In this document: in pieces, positions 1 to 8,688 of the stretch
How the letters are laid out: the number at the start of each line of letters is the position of its first letter
Numbering within the stretch: the first letter of the stretch is position 1
NCBI RefSeq assembly: GCF_003966125.1
Contig: NZ_RXMA01000014.1
Coordinates: 62,001 to 126,000, forward strand
Length of the DNA: 64,000 nucleotides
Direction: 5' to 3'
DNA from: Azospirillum griseum
GTDB taxonomy: Bacteria; Pseudomonadota; Alphaproteobacteria; Azospirillales; Azospirillaceae
The notes under the pieces: generated by a model
Databases searched by the model: none
Told to the model about the DNA's origin: nothing
What the model saw: only the letters and a program-made list of their open reading frames with translations
Position numbers and translations under genes: made by a program

Positions 1-352
1 CCGCGATTTCGGTCGCCGGGGCCATGCGCAGCGCATGATCGTAGGGGCCGATGCGATCCACCCCGCGCACGGCGCGCGGGCCAAAGCGGGCACCGGCCCG
101 GTTGGTCACGCCCAAATCCAGCGGAATGCCGATGAGCGCCATGTCCAGCCCGCCAAAGTCCGGCAAAGACGCAAAATCAGGGCGCAACGGCGCGTCCAGC
201 AACGTTCCGGCGTCACTGTAGGGCGGGCGTGGGGCGTCGGCCCCCTGGAACACCGCCGCCGCGACCTGCTGGAAATGGGGATCGAAGAAATCGGCGGGCG
301 AGGCCGCGCCGTACCGCGCGCGCAGCCGGGCGAGTTTCGCGCTGTCAACCAT
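1..352 (-). CDS. Agmatinase/guanidinobutyrase-family ureohydrolase, N-terminal part
   Basis: The gene starts at the ATG at 352 and runs off the left edge, so only about the first 117 residues are visible. They carry the N-terminal signature of the SpeB/guanidinobutyrase branch, with a MALIGIPLDLG strand followed by GARFGPRAVR. Family members remove urea from agmatine or guanidino acids using a binuclear manganese centre; the metal ligands lie outside the window and cannot be checked. It sits 42 bp downstream of the amine oxidase on the same strand and is probably its operon partner, which suggests joint use of a guanidino or polyamine substrate. The exact substrate is not visible. Confidence 0.8.
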   Translation of the reverse strand, partial: MVDSAKLARLRARYGAASPADFFDPHFQQVAAAVFQGADAPRPPYSDAGTLLDAPLRPDFASLPDFGGLDMALIGIPLDLGVTNRAGARFGPRAVRGVDRIGPYDHALRMAPATEIA

Positions 353-394
353 GGAAGACTCCCACTGTTCGGATGGTGTTGACCCGTTCGGGTG

Positions 395-1756
395 TTATTG
401 AGCGGCGGCGATGGCCAGGATTTCCGCCGCGACGCGTTCGCCCGAGCGGATCGCGCCGTCCATGTACCCCGCCCATTGGCTGGCGGTTTCGGTCCCGGCC
501 CAATGAATGCGGCCGCAAGGCTGGCGCAGCGCCGGTCCCAGCGTGGTCCACGCGCCGGGGACCAGGAAGCCGCCATAACCGCCGCGCGAGAACTCCTCCT
601 CCAACCAGGATTGTTCGATGAACTCCCGGACCGCCGCCGCGTCCGGACCGAACAGATCGACCAGCGCGCCCAGAACCGCCGCTCGACGGTCGGCGGCGCT
701 GCGGTTGGTCCACAGCTTGGCCTCCTCCCCCTCGATGAAGGCGACCAGAACGCCGGGCGTGCCCGACGCCGGAGAGTTGTCGTAAACAAGGCTGATCGGC
801 CCGGCGTCGGTGATCGCCATGCCGGACAGGCCCGCGTCGCGCCAGAACGGGCGTGCGTAGACGCACTGGATCTTGATGCAGGCCCCCATCGGCATCCGTT
901 GGGTCAGGTGATCGCGCGCGCCGGGCAAGGCGGGGGAATAGCGCAGGCGGCCGGCCAGGGTCGGCGGCAGCGTCACCACCACCCGGTCGGCCGGCAAGGA
1001 GCCGCCGGCATGCTCGACCACCACGCCGCGCTCGTCCTGATGCAGCGCCGTGACCGGGCAATTGAAGCGCAGGTTCGGGCGCAGATCCTCGGCCAGACGT
1101 TCGACCAGATGCTGGGCACCCCGGGTGAAGCGCCGCTCCTGCGCGCCGCCCGACATGCTGATGAGGCTGGCCAGACCGCCGCCGGACTTCACATAGAACA
1201 GCACATGCAGCAACGACAGCTCGCGCGCGTCCGCCGCCAGAACCGAATTGGCCAGAAAGCGCATCCAGAACCGCGCCTCCGGCCCCTGGGCGGTGCGCTG
1301 GATCCAGGCTTCGAAGGTCTGGTTGTCCAACTCCTGCGCGTTGGGCGAGGTCCAGGGCCGCTCCGCGTCCACCGTCGCGGCCAAGGCATCGAGCGCCTGG
1401 AAGGTCGCCTCGGTTTCCGCCACCGCCTCGGGGGCGTGGGGCGGCAGAATGCCGGAGAAGCGCATCCGTTCGCCGTTGAACAGACACAGGTTATCGCCCG
1501 TCTCATAGGATGGGAAGGTCTCGACCCCCAATTCTTCGGCCAACGCCAGAACCCGATCCTGGCCGGGGCCGATCCATTGGCCACCGACATCCACCGGGGT
1601 TCCATCCGCCGCCGCCTTGGTGTGGATGCGCCCACCCACCCGGTCACGGGCTTCGAGAATGGTCACGCTGTGCCCGGCGGCCTTCAGGGCGCGCGCGGCG
1701 GTCAACCCGGCGAAACCGGCACCGATGACGGCGATGTGCAGGGGGGAAGAGGCCAT
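395..1756 (-). CDS. Flavin-containing monoamine oxidase
   Basis: This 453-residue protein has the full architecture of FAD amine oxidases. The Rossmann motif GAGFAG is at residues 12-17, an acidic residue for ribose at E35, the RVGGR motif at about 39-43, and a C-terminal FAD motif including HWAGTETA and WAGYMDGAI. The family oxidises primary amines to aldehydes, releasing ammonia and hydrogen peroxide. The gene lies between a TetR regulator and a ureohydrolase on the same strand, and an aldehyde dehydrogenase at 5622-7052 could take the product. The length fits monoamine/putrescine oxidase-like enzymes rather than the larger tryptophan 2-monooxygenase. The substrate is not determined. Confidence 0.88.
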   Translation of the reverse strand: MASSPLHIAVIGAGFAGLTAARALKAAGHSVTILEARDRVGGRIHTKAAADGTPVDVGGQWIGPGQDRVLALAEELGVETFPSYETGDNLCLFNGERMRFSGILPPHAPEAVAETEATFQALDALAATVDAERPWTSPNAQELDNQTFEAWIQRTAQGPEARFWMRFLANSVLAADARELSLLHVLFYVKSGGGLASLISMSGGAQERRFTRGAQHLVERLAEDLRPNLRFNCPVTALHQDERGVVVEHAGGSLPADRVVVTLPPTLAGRLRYSPALPGARDHLTQRMPMGACIKIQCVYARPFWRDAGLSGMAITDAGPISLVYDNSPASGTPGVLVAFIEGEEAKLWTNRSAADRRAAVLGALVDLFGPDAAAVREFIEQSWLEEEFSRGGYGGFLVPGAWTTLGPALRQPCGRIHWAGTETASQWAGYMDGAIRSGERVAAEILAIAAAQ

Positions 1757-1784
1757 GGTGTCTCCATAGGGAATCAGGAATGGG

Positions 1785-2378
1785 TCATAGGAACACGCGC
1801 TGCGCGGCGGTGATGAGGGTCTGGAGTTGCTGCCGCGCGCGGGGCGTGTTGGCGGTGGCCAGCCATTGCAGAACGAGTCCGATGAAGCCCGTGAAGATGA
1901 AGTTGGTCAGGGCATCGACATCGATTTCCAACGAACCGGCGGTGATCTCGCTGGAGGAGGCCAGAGCGTCCCGGTAGAGCACGAGATACTCGTCGTACTT
2001 CTTCTTCCCCATCCACTCCGATCCCGGCGTGGTCAGGGCGTACAAAGTCAGGTCGAACAGCGTCAGTTGCTCGTGCGGGTTCTTCTGGACCTCACCCCAG
2101 ATGTAGGTCAGCAAACGTTCGATCCGATCCCGCAGGGGTTCGGGTCTGGCAAAGGTCTGTTCCAGATTCTGCCGGTATTTCGAGGCCAGATGGCCCAGAA
2201 CACTGAGCAGGATCGCCTCCTTGTTCTCGAACTGGTAATGCAGCGTGGCGAGGTTGATCCCCGCTTCGGCGGCGATTTTCCGCGTGGTGGCTCCGTGCAC
2301 ACCGTTCTTGGCGATGACGACGACCGCCGCTTGCAAAATCGCCTCGCGCTTTTCTTCACTCTTTGGACTCCGCAGCAC
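1785..2378 (-). CDS. TetR/AcrR-family transcriptional regulator
   Basis: The 197-residue protein opens with the typical TetR DNA-binding domain: helix 1 (REAILQAAVVVIAKNGVHG) and the helix-turn-helix TTRKIAAEAGINLATLHYQF at residues 31-50. The C-terminal helical domain would bind an inducer that I cannot name. The start is a GTG preceded by GGGAA, because no upstream ATG fits. It is encoded between the amidase and the amine oxidase, and a near-palindrome at 2449-2460 lies about 70 bp before its start. The same site occurs at 4115-4126 in the divergent promoter region, so control of itself and of both flanking operons is inferred. Confidence 0.88.
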   Translation of the reverse strand: MLRSPKSEEKREAILQAAVVVIAKNGVHGATTRKIAAEAGINLATLHYQFENKEAILLSVLGHLASKYRQNLEQTFARPEPLRDRIERLLTYIWGEVQKNPHEQLTLFDLTLYALTTPGSEWMGKKKYDEYLVLYRDALASSSEITAGSLEIDVDALTNFIFTGFIGLVLQWLATANTPRARQQLQTLITAAQRVFL

Positions 2379-2448
2379 GACCCGGTTCCCTTTCCAACGG
2401 TGGCAGGCAGACGCCGACCCGGAACGGATCGGCGGGGAACCGAAAATA

Positions 2449-2460
2449 GGTCAAATGACC
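2449..2460. promoter_or_regulatory. Candidate TetR operator, copy 1
   Basis: The sequence GGTCAAATGACC has inverted GGTCA/TGACC arms around a 2-bp centre and lies just upstream of the TetR gene. Its reverse complement matches 11 of 12 bases of the site at 4115-4126, and both copies are followed by an A/T-rich run. Assignment to the adjacent TetR protein is inference. Confidence 0.55.
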
Positions 2461-2463
2461 AGT

Positions 2464-3927
2464 TCATACGAGCTTTTTCGCGGCATCCACGGGATCGATG
2501 GGATCGACCGGCCCCAACCGCGCCTCCAGCGCGGCGGCGGCGGCCAGACACAGACCGTCGCGGAACCGCGCGCCGACGATCTGAACGCCGATGGGCAGGG
2601 GCGCGCGCACGACCGGGACCGAAATCGCCGGGACACCCAGCATCGCCGTGGCGCTGCACGGGCTGTGCGCCCGCAGAACCGCGCGCGCCTCGTCCGGCCC
2701 GACCGTGTCGTAACCGACCGGAAAAGGCAGCCGCCAGGAGGTGGGAAGCAGCAGCAGCGGATAACGTTCGAAGAACAGGGTCCAGGCGCGTTGCAGCGTC
2801 GTGCGCGTCGCCAGCCCGGCCAGCCTCTCCTCCGCCGACATCACGGGTGCCCAGTGGATCGTCAGCTCCTGCGACCGCCGCAGCCCCTCGTCCGTCAGGG
2901 CCAGAGCGGCTTGCATCGCCGGAGTGCGGATTTCGTTGCCCAGCAGGGTCATCCACAGGTCCGCCGCCTCGACGAACCGGGGCGGAGCGGCCTCCTCCAC
3001 TGTGTAACCGGCGTCGCTCAACCAATCCCCGGCCCGGCGCAGGGCGGCGGACACGGCGGGATCGACGTCGCAATCGGCCGCACCGGTGTAGAGCGCCACC
3101 CGCTGGGTCTCGCGGTCGCCCTCCTGGTCGAGTGGGGCCGGAACCCACCAGGGATCGCGCGGATCGCGCGCGCTCATCGCCATCAGACCCAGCCGGATGT
3201 CGCGCACCGACCGGGCCAGCACCCCTTGCGTCGCCCCCAGTTGCAGGCACAGCGACCGTTCCGCCGTGCCGGTCGGGTTGAAGGCCGGAATCCGCCCGGT
3301 GGTGGGCCGCAGGCCATAGACGCCGCAGGCGCTGGCGGGCAAACGCACCGACCCGGCCAGATCGTTGCCATGAGCAATCGGCCCGATCCCGGTCGCCACC
3401 GCCGCCGCCGCGCCGCCGCTCGATCCGCCGACGTTGAGCGCCGGATCCCAGGGGTTGAGCGTCAAGCCATGCGGGTCGTTGTCGGTGAACCAGCGCAGGG
3501 AGAAGGGCGGCGCGTTGGTCCGCCCCAGGAACACGGCCCCGGCCCGCCGCAGATTGGCGATGGACGGGCTGTCGCTGTCGGCGATCAAACCGGTGAAGGC
3601 GCGAACGCCGTTGGTGGTGGCAACGCCGACCTGATCGACGTTGATCTTGGTCGTCACCGGCACGCCGTGCAGCGGCGGCAGCGCCGCGCCGGAAGCGGCC
3701 AGCGCGTCCGCCCGGTCGGCGGCGGCCAGCGCCGCCGCGTGCGGGGCATCGACCACGGCGTTGATGCGCGGATTCACCGCGTCCAACCGATCCAGGCAGC
3801 TTTGAACCGCCTCGCGCGCCGACAGCTCGCGCCGGGCCAGGCGACCCGCCAGCGTTGCGGCGTCCCACCGCCAGGGATCGGCGGGGGCGGGGGTGGACGG
3901 GGTGGGGTGATGGGCGTCCCTGTTCAT
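2464..3927 (-). CDS. Amidase-signature family hydrolase
   Basis: The protein is 487 residues from the ATG at 3927, which has AAGGGA upstream; an in-frame start at 3996 gives an implausible extension. It has the Ser-cisSer-Lys triad of the amidase signature family: K94 in VTTKINV, S170 in the GGSSGG motif and S193 in GNDLAGS. Such enzymes hydrolyse small amides, and this one belongs to the broad GatA-like branch. Close linkage to an amine oxidase, a TetR regulator and a divergent transporter suggests an amide nutrient that yields an amine or acid. The GatA subunit of tRNA amidotransferase is unlikely because gatB/gatC are absent. Confidence 0.85.
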   Translation of the reverse strand: MNRDAHHPTPSTPAPADPWRWDAATLAGRLARRELSAREAVQSCLDRLDAVNPRINAVVDAPHAAALAAADRADALAASGAALPPLHGVPVTTKINVDQVGVATTNGVRAFTGLIADSDSPSIANLRRAGAVFLGRTNAPPFSLRWFTDNDPHGLTLNPWDPALNVGGSSGGAAAAVATGIGPIAHGNDLAGSVRLPASACGVYGLRPTTGRIPAFNPTGTAERSLCLQLGATQGVLARSVRDIRLGLMAMSARDPRDPWWVPAPLDQEGDRETQRVALYTGAADCDVDPAVSAALRRAGDWLSDAGYTVEEAAPPRFVEAADLWMTLLGNEIRTPAMQAALALTDEGLRRSQELTIHWAPVMSAEERLAGLATRTTLQRAWTLFFERYPLLLLPTSWRLPFPVGYDTVGPDEARAVLRAHSPCSATAMLGVPAISVPVVRAPLPIGVQIVGARFRDGLCLAAAAALEARLGPVDPIDPVDAAKKLV

Positions 3928-3943
3928 GTGCGCGCAATCCCTT

Positions 3944-3977
3944 GTCTCGAAGACCCTTGTGTCTCGAAGACCCTTGC
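3944..3977. repeat. Tandem 17-bp duplication
   Basis: The unit GTCTCGAAGACCCTTGT occurs at 3944-3960 and again at 3961-3977, differing only in the last base. It lies just upstream of the amidase ribosome binding site and looks like a recent replication-slippage event. Confidence 0.8.
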
Positions 3978-4114
3978 GAAAGGTCCGATCACACAAGACC
4001 GCCAGCCGCCGCGCGCCGGATGGGGCAACGCCGGGTCACAGCCGGGCTGGGCGTTTTTGTTCATGTTTCGCTTGACACCGATATCACCCGATCTGCATCT
4101 TGGTCAAACGATTT

Positions 4115-4126
4115 GGTCATTTGACT
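4115..4126. promoter_or_regulatory. Candidate TetR operator, copy 2
   Basis: GGTCATTTGACT repeats, in inverted orientation and with one mismatch, the site upstream of the TetR gene at 2449-2460. It lies about 40 bp after a TTGACA element, so a repressor bound here would sit close to a plus-strand transcription start. An extra direct copy of TTGGTCA just upstream could provide a second binding half-site. Confidence 0.55.
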
Positions 4127-4441
4127 ATATTTTTGTGATCCGGCCAGAATCGCCCCGTCACGGGCGGTGACGCGCGCGTCCGAACGCGCCGTTTGCCGCC
4201 CGCAAGCCCTCTCACACCCACCCGGCAGGAGGCGCAGCCCAACCCCGCCAACACCGTCTTGAGAACGCGGAGATTGGCCGCAACCGGTTCAACACCGGTT
4301 GGTCGCCCGCCCGCCACGCCGACCCAACCGATGAAGCAAAAAACGACATGGACATTCCTGCGGCCGCGCCCAACGCTCGGCTGAACACGGAATGCCGCTG
4401 AACAGGATTCTTCCGCCCACCGCCATTCTGGGAGACAGAGC

Positions 4442-5614
4442 ATGAGTTCGTCATCGGCACCCCACGACAGCCTCCAATCGGTGGCCGCCATCACGCTGTT
4501 TGGCCTTGTCGGCCCCTACACCTTTTTGATTTCGCCGGTGATCGCCGGGCAGATGGCCGTTCAGATGGAATGGTCGCCGGGAACCATCGGCCTGTTGATG
4601 GCCGGGGAACTGGCGGGTGCCTCGCTGATTTCGATTCCGGCGGTGCGGATGCTGCGCCGGATCACCCCGCGCCGTCTGGTGGCGCTGGCAACCCTGCTGT
4701 TCATCCTCTCCAACCTTCTGTCCACAATGGCCACCGCGATCCCGTGGTTTCTGACCGCCCGCGTCATCGCCGGGGCGGCGGGCGGCGTTCTGTCGGTCGT
4801 GTGCCTGCTGACCGCCGCGCGGTCGGAAAACCCGCCGCGCTCCTTCGCCTTCTGGACCGGCGGGCAGACGGTGACATCGGCAGCGGGACTGCTCTACCTG
4901 CCCGATCTGTTCCCGCACACCGGGCTGGGCGGCCTGTATGGCGTTCTCGCGATCGCCGCGTTGCTCGCCCTGCCCTTCCTGAGCGGCTTCCCGGCGGACA
5001 AGATGCTGCCCCCGCAGGCCGACGGCCACGCGGCACGCCCGGCGGCGCGCCTGAACATGCTGGCGATCTTCTGCTTTTACGTGGCGATCGGCGGCGGCTG
5101 GGCCTTTCTGGGCATCCCCGGATCCGAGATCGGCTTTTCCGAAATCGACATCGGCATCCTGACCTCCGGCGCGATGGGGGTGAGCGTCATCGGCTCTTTC
5201 CTGGCGTCCTACACCGGGGGCAGCGCGTGGCAAGGCCGCTGGTCGATCGGCAGCTACGTCGGCCTGATCGCCTGCCTGGCGGTCTTGACCCTGACCAAGG
5301 ATCACACGGCGTTTTCCGCCGCCACGATCCTGCTGCAAATCCTCTGGGCCTTCCTGTTGCCGATGCTGCTGGCCGCGCTGGCCGAATCCGATGACCAGGG
5401 GGCCATGGTCATCCTGTCCAACATGATCATCGGCGGCGGGGCCGCGCTGGGGCCGCTGCTGGCGGGCTTCACCATCGACTGGAGCGGTTATGGTGCCGTG
5501 GTGGTCGAAGGCTCCGCGCTGTTTCTCATCTCCGCCTTGGCCTATGGGTGGGCGCGCTGGCGCTCGCCCGCCGGATCGGCCCAGGCATCCTCTCCCTCCC
5601 TGTCTCACGGATAA
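4442..5614 (+). CDS. Major facilitator superfamily transporter
   Basis: This 390-residue integral membrane protein has about 12 hydrophobic segments and a conserved basic loop (RMLRRITPRR) after the second helix, as in the MFS. Start ATG 4442 follows GGGAGA. The family covers proton-coupled import or export of small molecules; the substrate is not evident. It is the first gene of an apparent plus-strand operon with an aldehyde dehydrogenase 7 bp downstream and an outer-membrane channel, which favours uptake of a catabolic substrate. The promoter region carries the TetR-type site shared with the opposite operon. Confidence 0.85.
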   Translation: MSSSSAPHDSLQSVAAITLFGLVGPYTFLISPVIAGQMAVQMEWSPGTIGLLMAGELAGASLISIPAVRMLRRITPRRLVALATLLFILSNLLSTMATAIPWFLTARVIAGAAGGVLSVVCLLTAARSENPPRSFAFWTGGQTVTSAAGLLYLPDLFPHTGLGGLYGVLAIAALLALPFLSGFPADKMLPPQADGHAARPAARLNMLAIFCFYVAIGGGWAFLGIPGSEIGFSEIDIGILTSGAMGVSVIGSFLASYTGGSAWQGRWSIGSYVGLIACLAVLTLTKDHTAFSAATILLQILWAFLLPMLLAALAESDDQGAMVILSNMIIGGGAALGPLLAGFTIDWSGYGAVVVEGSALFLISALAYGWARWRSPAGSAQASSPSLSHG

Positions 5615-5621
5615 CCTGATT

Positions 5622-7052
5622 ATGGCGGACACCACCCGGTTCTACATCGACGGTCAATGGACGGCCCCCGACGCGCCGCGCCTGATCGACGTCATCAACC
5701 CGGCCACGGAAACGGCCTTCACCCAGGTCGCGCTTGGCAACGCGGCGGACGTTGACCGCGCCGTGTCGGCGGCGCGGCGGGCCTTCGTCGGCTTTTCGCA
5801 AAGCACCCCGGCGGAGCGCATCGACCTGCTGGTCGCCATCCTGGCGGCGTATGAGACCCGGATCGCCGATCTGGGCGACGCGATGAGCCAGGAAATGGGC
5901 GCGCCGCTGGGTTTCGCCCGGCAGGTCCAGGCCGGAATCGGCGCGGCGCATCTGCACCAGATGATCGCGACCGCGCGCGCCTTTGCGTTCGAGGAAAAGC
6001 GGGGCGACCTGCGCATCCTGCGCGAACCGATCGGCGTGGCCGGATTCATCACCCCGTGGAACTGGCCGATGAACCAGATCCTGTGCAAGGTGGCCCCCGC
6101 CATCGCCGCCGGTTGCACCATGGTCCTGAAACCGAGCGAACTGGCCCCGGTCAGCGCCGCCCTGTTCGCCGAGGTGATGCACGCGGCGGGCGTTCCCCCC
6201 GGTGTGTTCAATCTGGTCCAGGGCGATGGGCCGGGTGTGGGGCAGGCCATCGCCGCCCATCCCGGCATCGACGTGGTGTCCTTCACCGGCTCCACCCGCG
6301 CGGGCGTCGCGGTCGCCAAGCTGGCCGCCGACACGGTGAAGCGGGTGACGCAGGAGCTGGGCGGCAAATCCGCCAACATCATCCTGCCCGACGCCGACCT
6401 GCCCAAGGCGGTGACGGAGGCGGTGCAGCGCTGCTTCAACAACAGCGGCCAATCCTGCAACGCACCCACCCGGCTTCTGGTGGCGGCGGATCAGTATGAG
6501 CGGGTCGCCGCCCTGGCGGTGGCCGCCGCCGCCGCGATCACGGTCGGCGATCCGCTGGACCCGGCGACCACGCTCGGCCCGGTGTCGAACGCAACGCAGT
6601 TCCAGAAGATTCAGCGGATGATCGAGCTGGGCATCGCCGAGGGAGCCGATCTGCTGACCGGCGGAACCGGACGCCCCGCCGGGCTGGAGCGCGGCTACTA
6701 CGTCCGTCCGACCATCTTCGGCCGCGTAACCCCCGGCATGACCATCGCGCGCGAGGAGATCTTCGGCCCCGTCCTGTCCATCCTGACCTATCAGGACGAA
6801 GAGGACGCGATCCGCATCGCCAACGACACCGTGTATGGCTTGGCCGGTTACGTCCAGTCCGGCGATCCGAAGCGGGCGGGCGCGGTGGCCCGGCGGCTGC
6901 GGGCGGGCACGATCTATCTGAACGGCCCGGCCTGGGATCCGGCGGCCCCCTTTGGGGGTTATGGCCAATCCGGCAACGGTCGTGAATACGCCGAATTCGG
7001 GTTGGCCGAATTCCTGGAGATCAAGGGCGTGGTCGGCGTCGATCCGACCTGA
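5622..7052 (+). CDS. NAD(P)-dependent aldehyde dehydrogenase
   Basis: The protein is 476 residues from the ATG at 5622. It carries the ALDH motifs in order: FITPWNWP near 142-149, the nucleotide-binding FTGSTRAG at 221-228, the general base E245 in TQELGGKS, and catalytic C279 in NNSGQSC. It oxidises aldehydes to acids. Its place 7 bp after the transporter and in the same regulatory neighbourhood as an amine oxidase suggests it removes the aldehyde produced by amine oxidation. The precise aldehyde is unknown. Confidence 0.9.
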   Translation: MADTTRFYIDGQWTAPDAPRLIDVINPATETAFTQVALGNAADVDRAVSAARRAFVGFSQSTPAERIDLLVAILAAYETRIADLGDAMSQEMGAPLGFARQVQAGIGAAHLHQMIATARAFAFEEKRGDLRILREPIGVAGFITPWNWPMNQILCKVAPAIAAGCTMVLKPSELAPVSAALFAEVMHAAGVPPGVFNLVQGDGPGVGQAIAAHPGIDVVSFTGSTRAGVAVAKLAADTVKRVTQELGGKSANIILPDADLPKAVTEAVQRCFNNSGQSCNAPTRLLVAADQYERVAALAVAAAAAITVGDPLDPATTLGPVSNATQFQKIQRMIELGIAEGADLLTGGTGRPAGLERGYYVRPTIFGRVTPGMTIAREEIFGPVLSILTYQDEEDAIRIANDTVYGLAGYVQSGDPKRAGAVARRLRAGTIYLNGPAWDPAAPFGGYGQSGNGREYAEFGLAEFLEIKGVVGVDPT

Positions 7053-7151
7053 TCGCCCGCAAAGGCGGAGGTGGATCCGACGGTGAAACGCCGTCGGCCG
7101 CCGCCCCATCAATCACACAACGAACCACACCATCGAACAGACGAGGTTTCC

Positions 7152-8525
7152 ATGTGCAACGCGTCCCGCGTCGCGCCGTACCCCGGCGCGCGCCTGCTCA
7201 AAGCCCTGTGCCTCATCAGCACCGCCCTGCTCGGCCTGCCGCACACCGCCCAGGCGGACGTCACCCTGCTGGAACAGGACAACGTGACCGTCGAAGGCGG
7301 GTTGACCGCCGGGCTTGCGGCGTTGAGCGTCGGCAACGCCAATCTGGGGGCGGGCGTCCGCACCCCCGACGGTCGGGTGCAGCAAAATCGCTCCTGGATG
7401 GAGGCGTTCATCGCGCCCAGCGGCAAAGTGACCGTCGCCACGGAGTCGGCCGGTGCCCTCTACACCGGTTTCCGCATCGTCGGCAGCGGAACGCGGGGCG
7501 ACGGCGACGCCGGTGGCAATGTGCAGGGTCGGCAAGGCCGTTTTGACGTCGACAACCTGTTCCTCGGCTGGAAATCGGGAAGCCTGTTCCCCAGCCTGGG
7601 CGACAACGCCATCGACATCACCGTCGGCCGTCAACCCTTCATGATCGGCGACGGCTTCATCATCGGCGACGGCACCTTCGACTCCGGGCGGATGGGGGCC
7701 TATTGGCTGGGTCCGCGCCGTGGCTGGGGACTGTCCAGCGCCGTGGCGCGGGTGGACGTCAAACCGGTCCATCTGGATCTGTTCCGCCTGAAAAGCGACA
7801 AGAACAGCTTTTCCGACGTCATCCATGGTGGAAATCTGGAATGGCGCGGCGGGGCGGACGGCAAGCTGGTGGTCGGCGGCTCCTACATGACCATCACCGA
7901 CTCCCGGCTCGCCTCCCGCAACGGCATGCGCATCGCCAGCCTGCGCGCGCAGGGGGCCTTTGTGCCGAATCTTCCCGACCTGAGCCTGTCGGCGGAGTAT
8001 GTGAAGGAGCGCAACACCCGGTCAAACGCCAACCTCGACGCGAACGCCTGGTACGGCGAGGCCGCCTACACCCTGTCGGATCTGCCCTGGACGCCCCGCT
8101 TGAGCTACCGTTTCAGCCGCTTCAGCGGCGACAAGGCCGGGACCACAAAGAACGAGGCGTTCGACCCGCTGCATCTGGGTTTCCCGCGTTGGGGCACTTG
8201 GCTGCAGGGTGAAATCGCCGGGCAGTATTTCCCGAACGTGAACTCCAACCTGTCGGTCAACACCGTTCAGCTGGCGGTGCAGCCCTCGGAAACGGTGACG
8301 CTGACCGGGCTGTTCTACAATTTCCGCTTCAACGAGAAGCCGGTCGGCGTGCGGTCCAACGATTTCGGCAACGAACTGAACCTCGCCGTCGATTGGCAAG
8401 CCACACCGAACCTTCTGGTCAGCGGCGCGGTTGGCAAATTCTTCGCCGGTGAAGGGGGGCGCCAGCAGTTGGGGGGGCGCAAGGACACCACGCTGGCCGA
8501 AGTCACCGCGATCATCACCTTCTGA
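7152..8525 (+). CDS. Outer-membrane beta-barrel channel (porin-like)
   Basis: The 457-residue protein begins with a signal peptide (about residues 1-36, ending ...HTAQA before DVTLL) and continues with alternating hydrophobic strands typical of a beta-barrel and no cytoplasmic helices. It ends in a strand with terminal phenylalanine (VTAIITF), the usual outer-membrane assembly signal. The central block with IDITVGRQPFMIGDGF resembles the alginate-export/OprD-like substrate channels, though I cannot assign a subfamily. It follows the aldehyde dehydrogenase by about 100 bp and probably admits the substrate of the operon. A strong hairpin follows at 8560-8596. Confidence 0.75.
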   Translation: MCNASRVAPYPGARLLKALCLISTALLGLPHTAQADVTLLEQDNVTVEGGLTAGLAALSVGNANLGAGVRTPDGRVQQNRSWMEAFIAPSGKVTVATESAGALYTGFRIVGSGTRGDGDAGGNVQGRQGRFDVDNLFLGWKSGSLFPSLGDNAIDITVGRQPFMIGDGFIIGDGTFDSGRMGAYWLGPRRGWGLSSAVARVDVKPVHLDLFRLKSDKNSFSDVIHGGNLEWRGGADGKLVVGGSYMTITDSRLASRNGMRIASLRAQGAFVPNLPDLSLSAEYVKERNTRSNANLDANAWYGEAAYTLSDLPWTPRLSYRFSRFSGDKAGTTKNEAFDPLHLGFPRWGTWLQGEIAGQYFPNVNSNLSVNTVQLAVQPSETVTLTGLFYNFRFNEKPVGVRSNDFGNELNLAVDWQATPNLLVSGAVGKFFAGEGGRQQLGGRKDTTLAEVTAIITF

Positions 8526-8559
8526 CCCAGGTCGGGTGTTCATAAGGACGACTGAAACA

Positions 8560-8596
8560 GGATGATGGGCGGTGTGAACAATACCGCCCATCGTCC
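8560..8596. terminator. Hairpin terminator between convergent genes
   Basis: Arms at 8560-8573 and 8583-8596 pair over 14 bp with one G:T wobble; the inner 10 bp (GATGGGCGGT with ACCGCCCATC) are perfect and the loop is 9 nt. It lies between the convergent porin and APC permease genes. No long T run follows, so the call rests on hairpin strength and position. Confidence 0.7.
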
Positions 8597-8688
8597 CATT
8601 CCCATGCGTCCGGCAACGCTGTGGTGGTGCGGCGTGCAGGCCCCCTGAATTCGGGCGATCCCTGTCAAACCGCAACCGCCGTTGTCCG

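Larger units (their letters stand above)
3928..4441. other. Divergent intergenic region, amidase / MFS transporter
   Basis: This 514-bp gap holds no convincing gene. It contains the 17-bp tandem repeat, a TTGACA -35-like element at 4072-4077 with only a weak -10 match, the operator-like site at 4115-4126, and a second TTGGTCA half-site at 4100-4106. It is the promoter region for both the minus-strand amidase and the plus-strand transporter operon. Confidence 0.6.

Noticed and set aside
395..3927. iaaM-iaaH (indoleacetamide) route for IAA synthesis: amine oxidase plus amidase
   Set aside because: The oxidase has the length and motifs of ordinary monoamine oxidases rather than tryptophan 2-monooxygenase, and the partner genes point to amine/guanidino catabolism.
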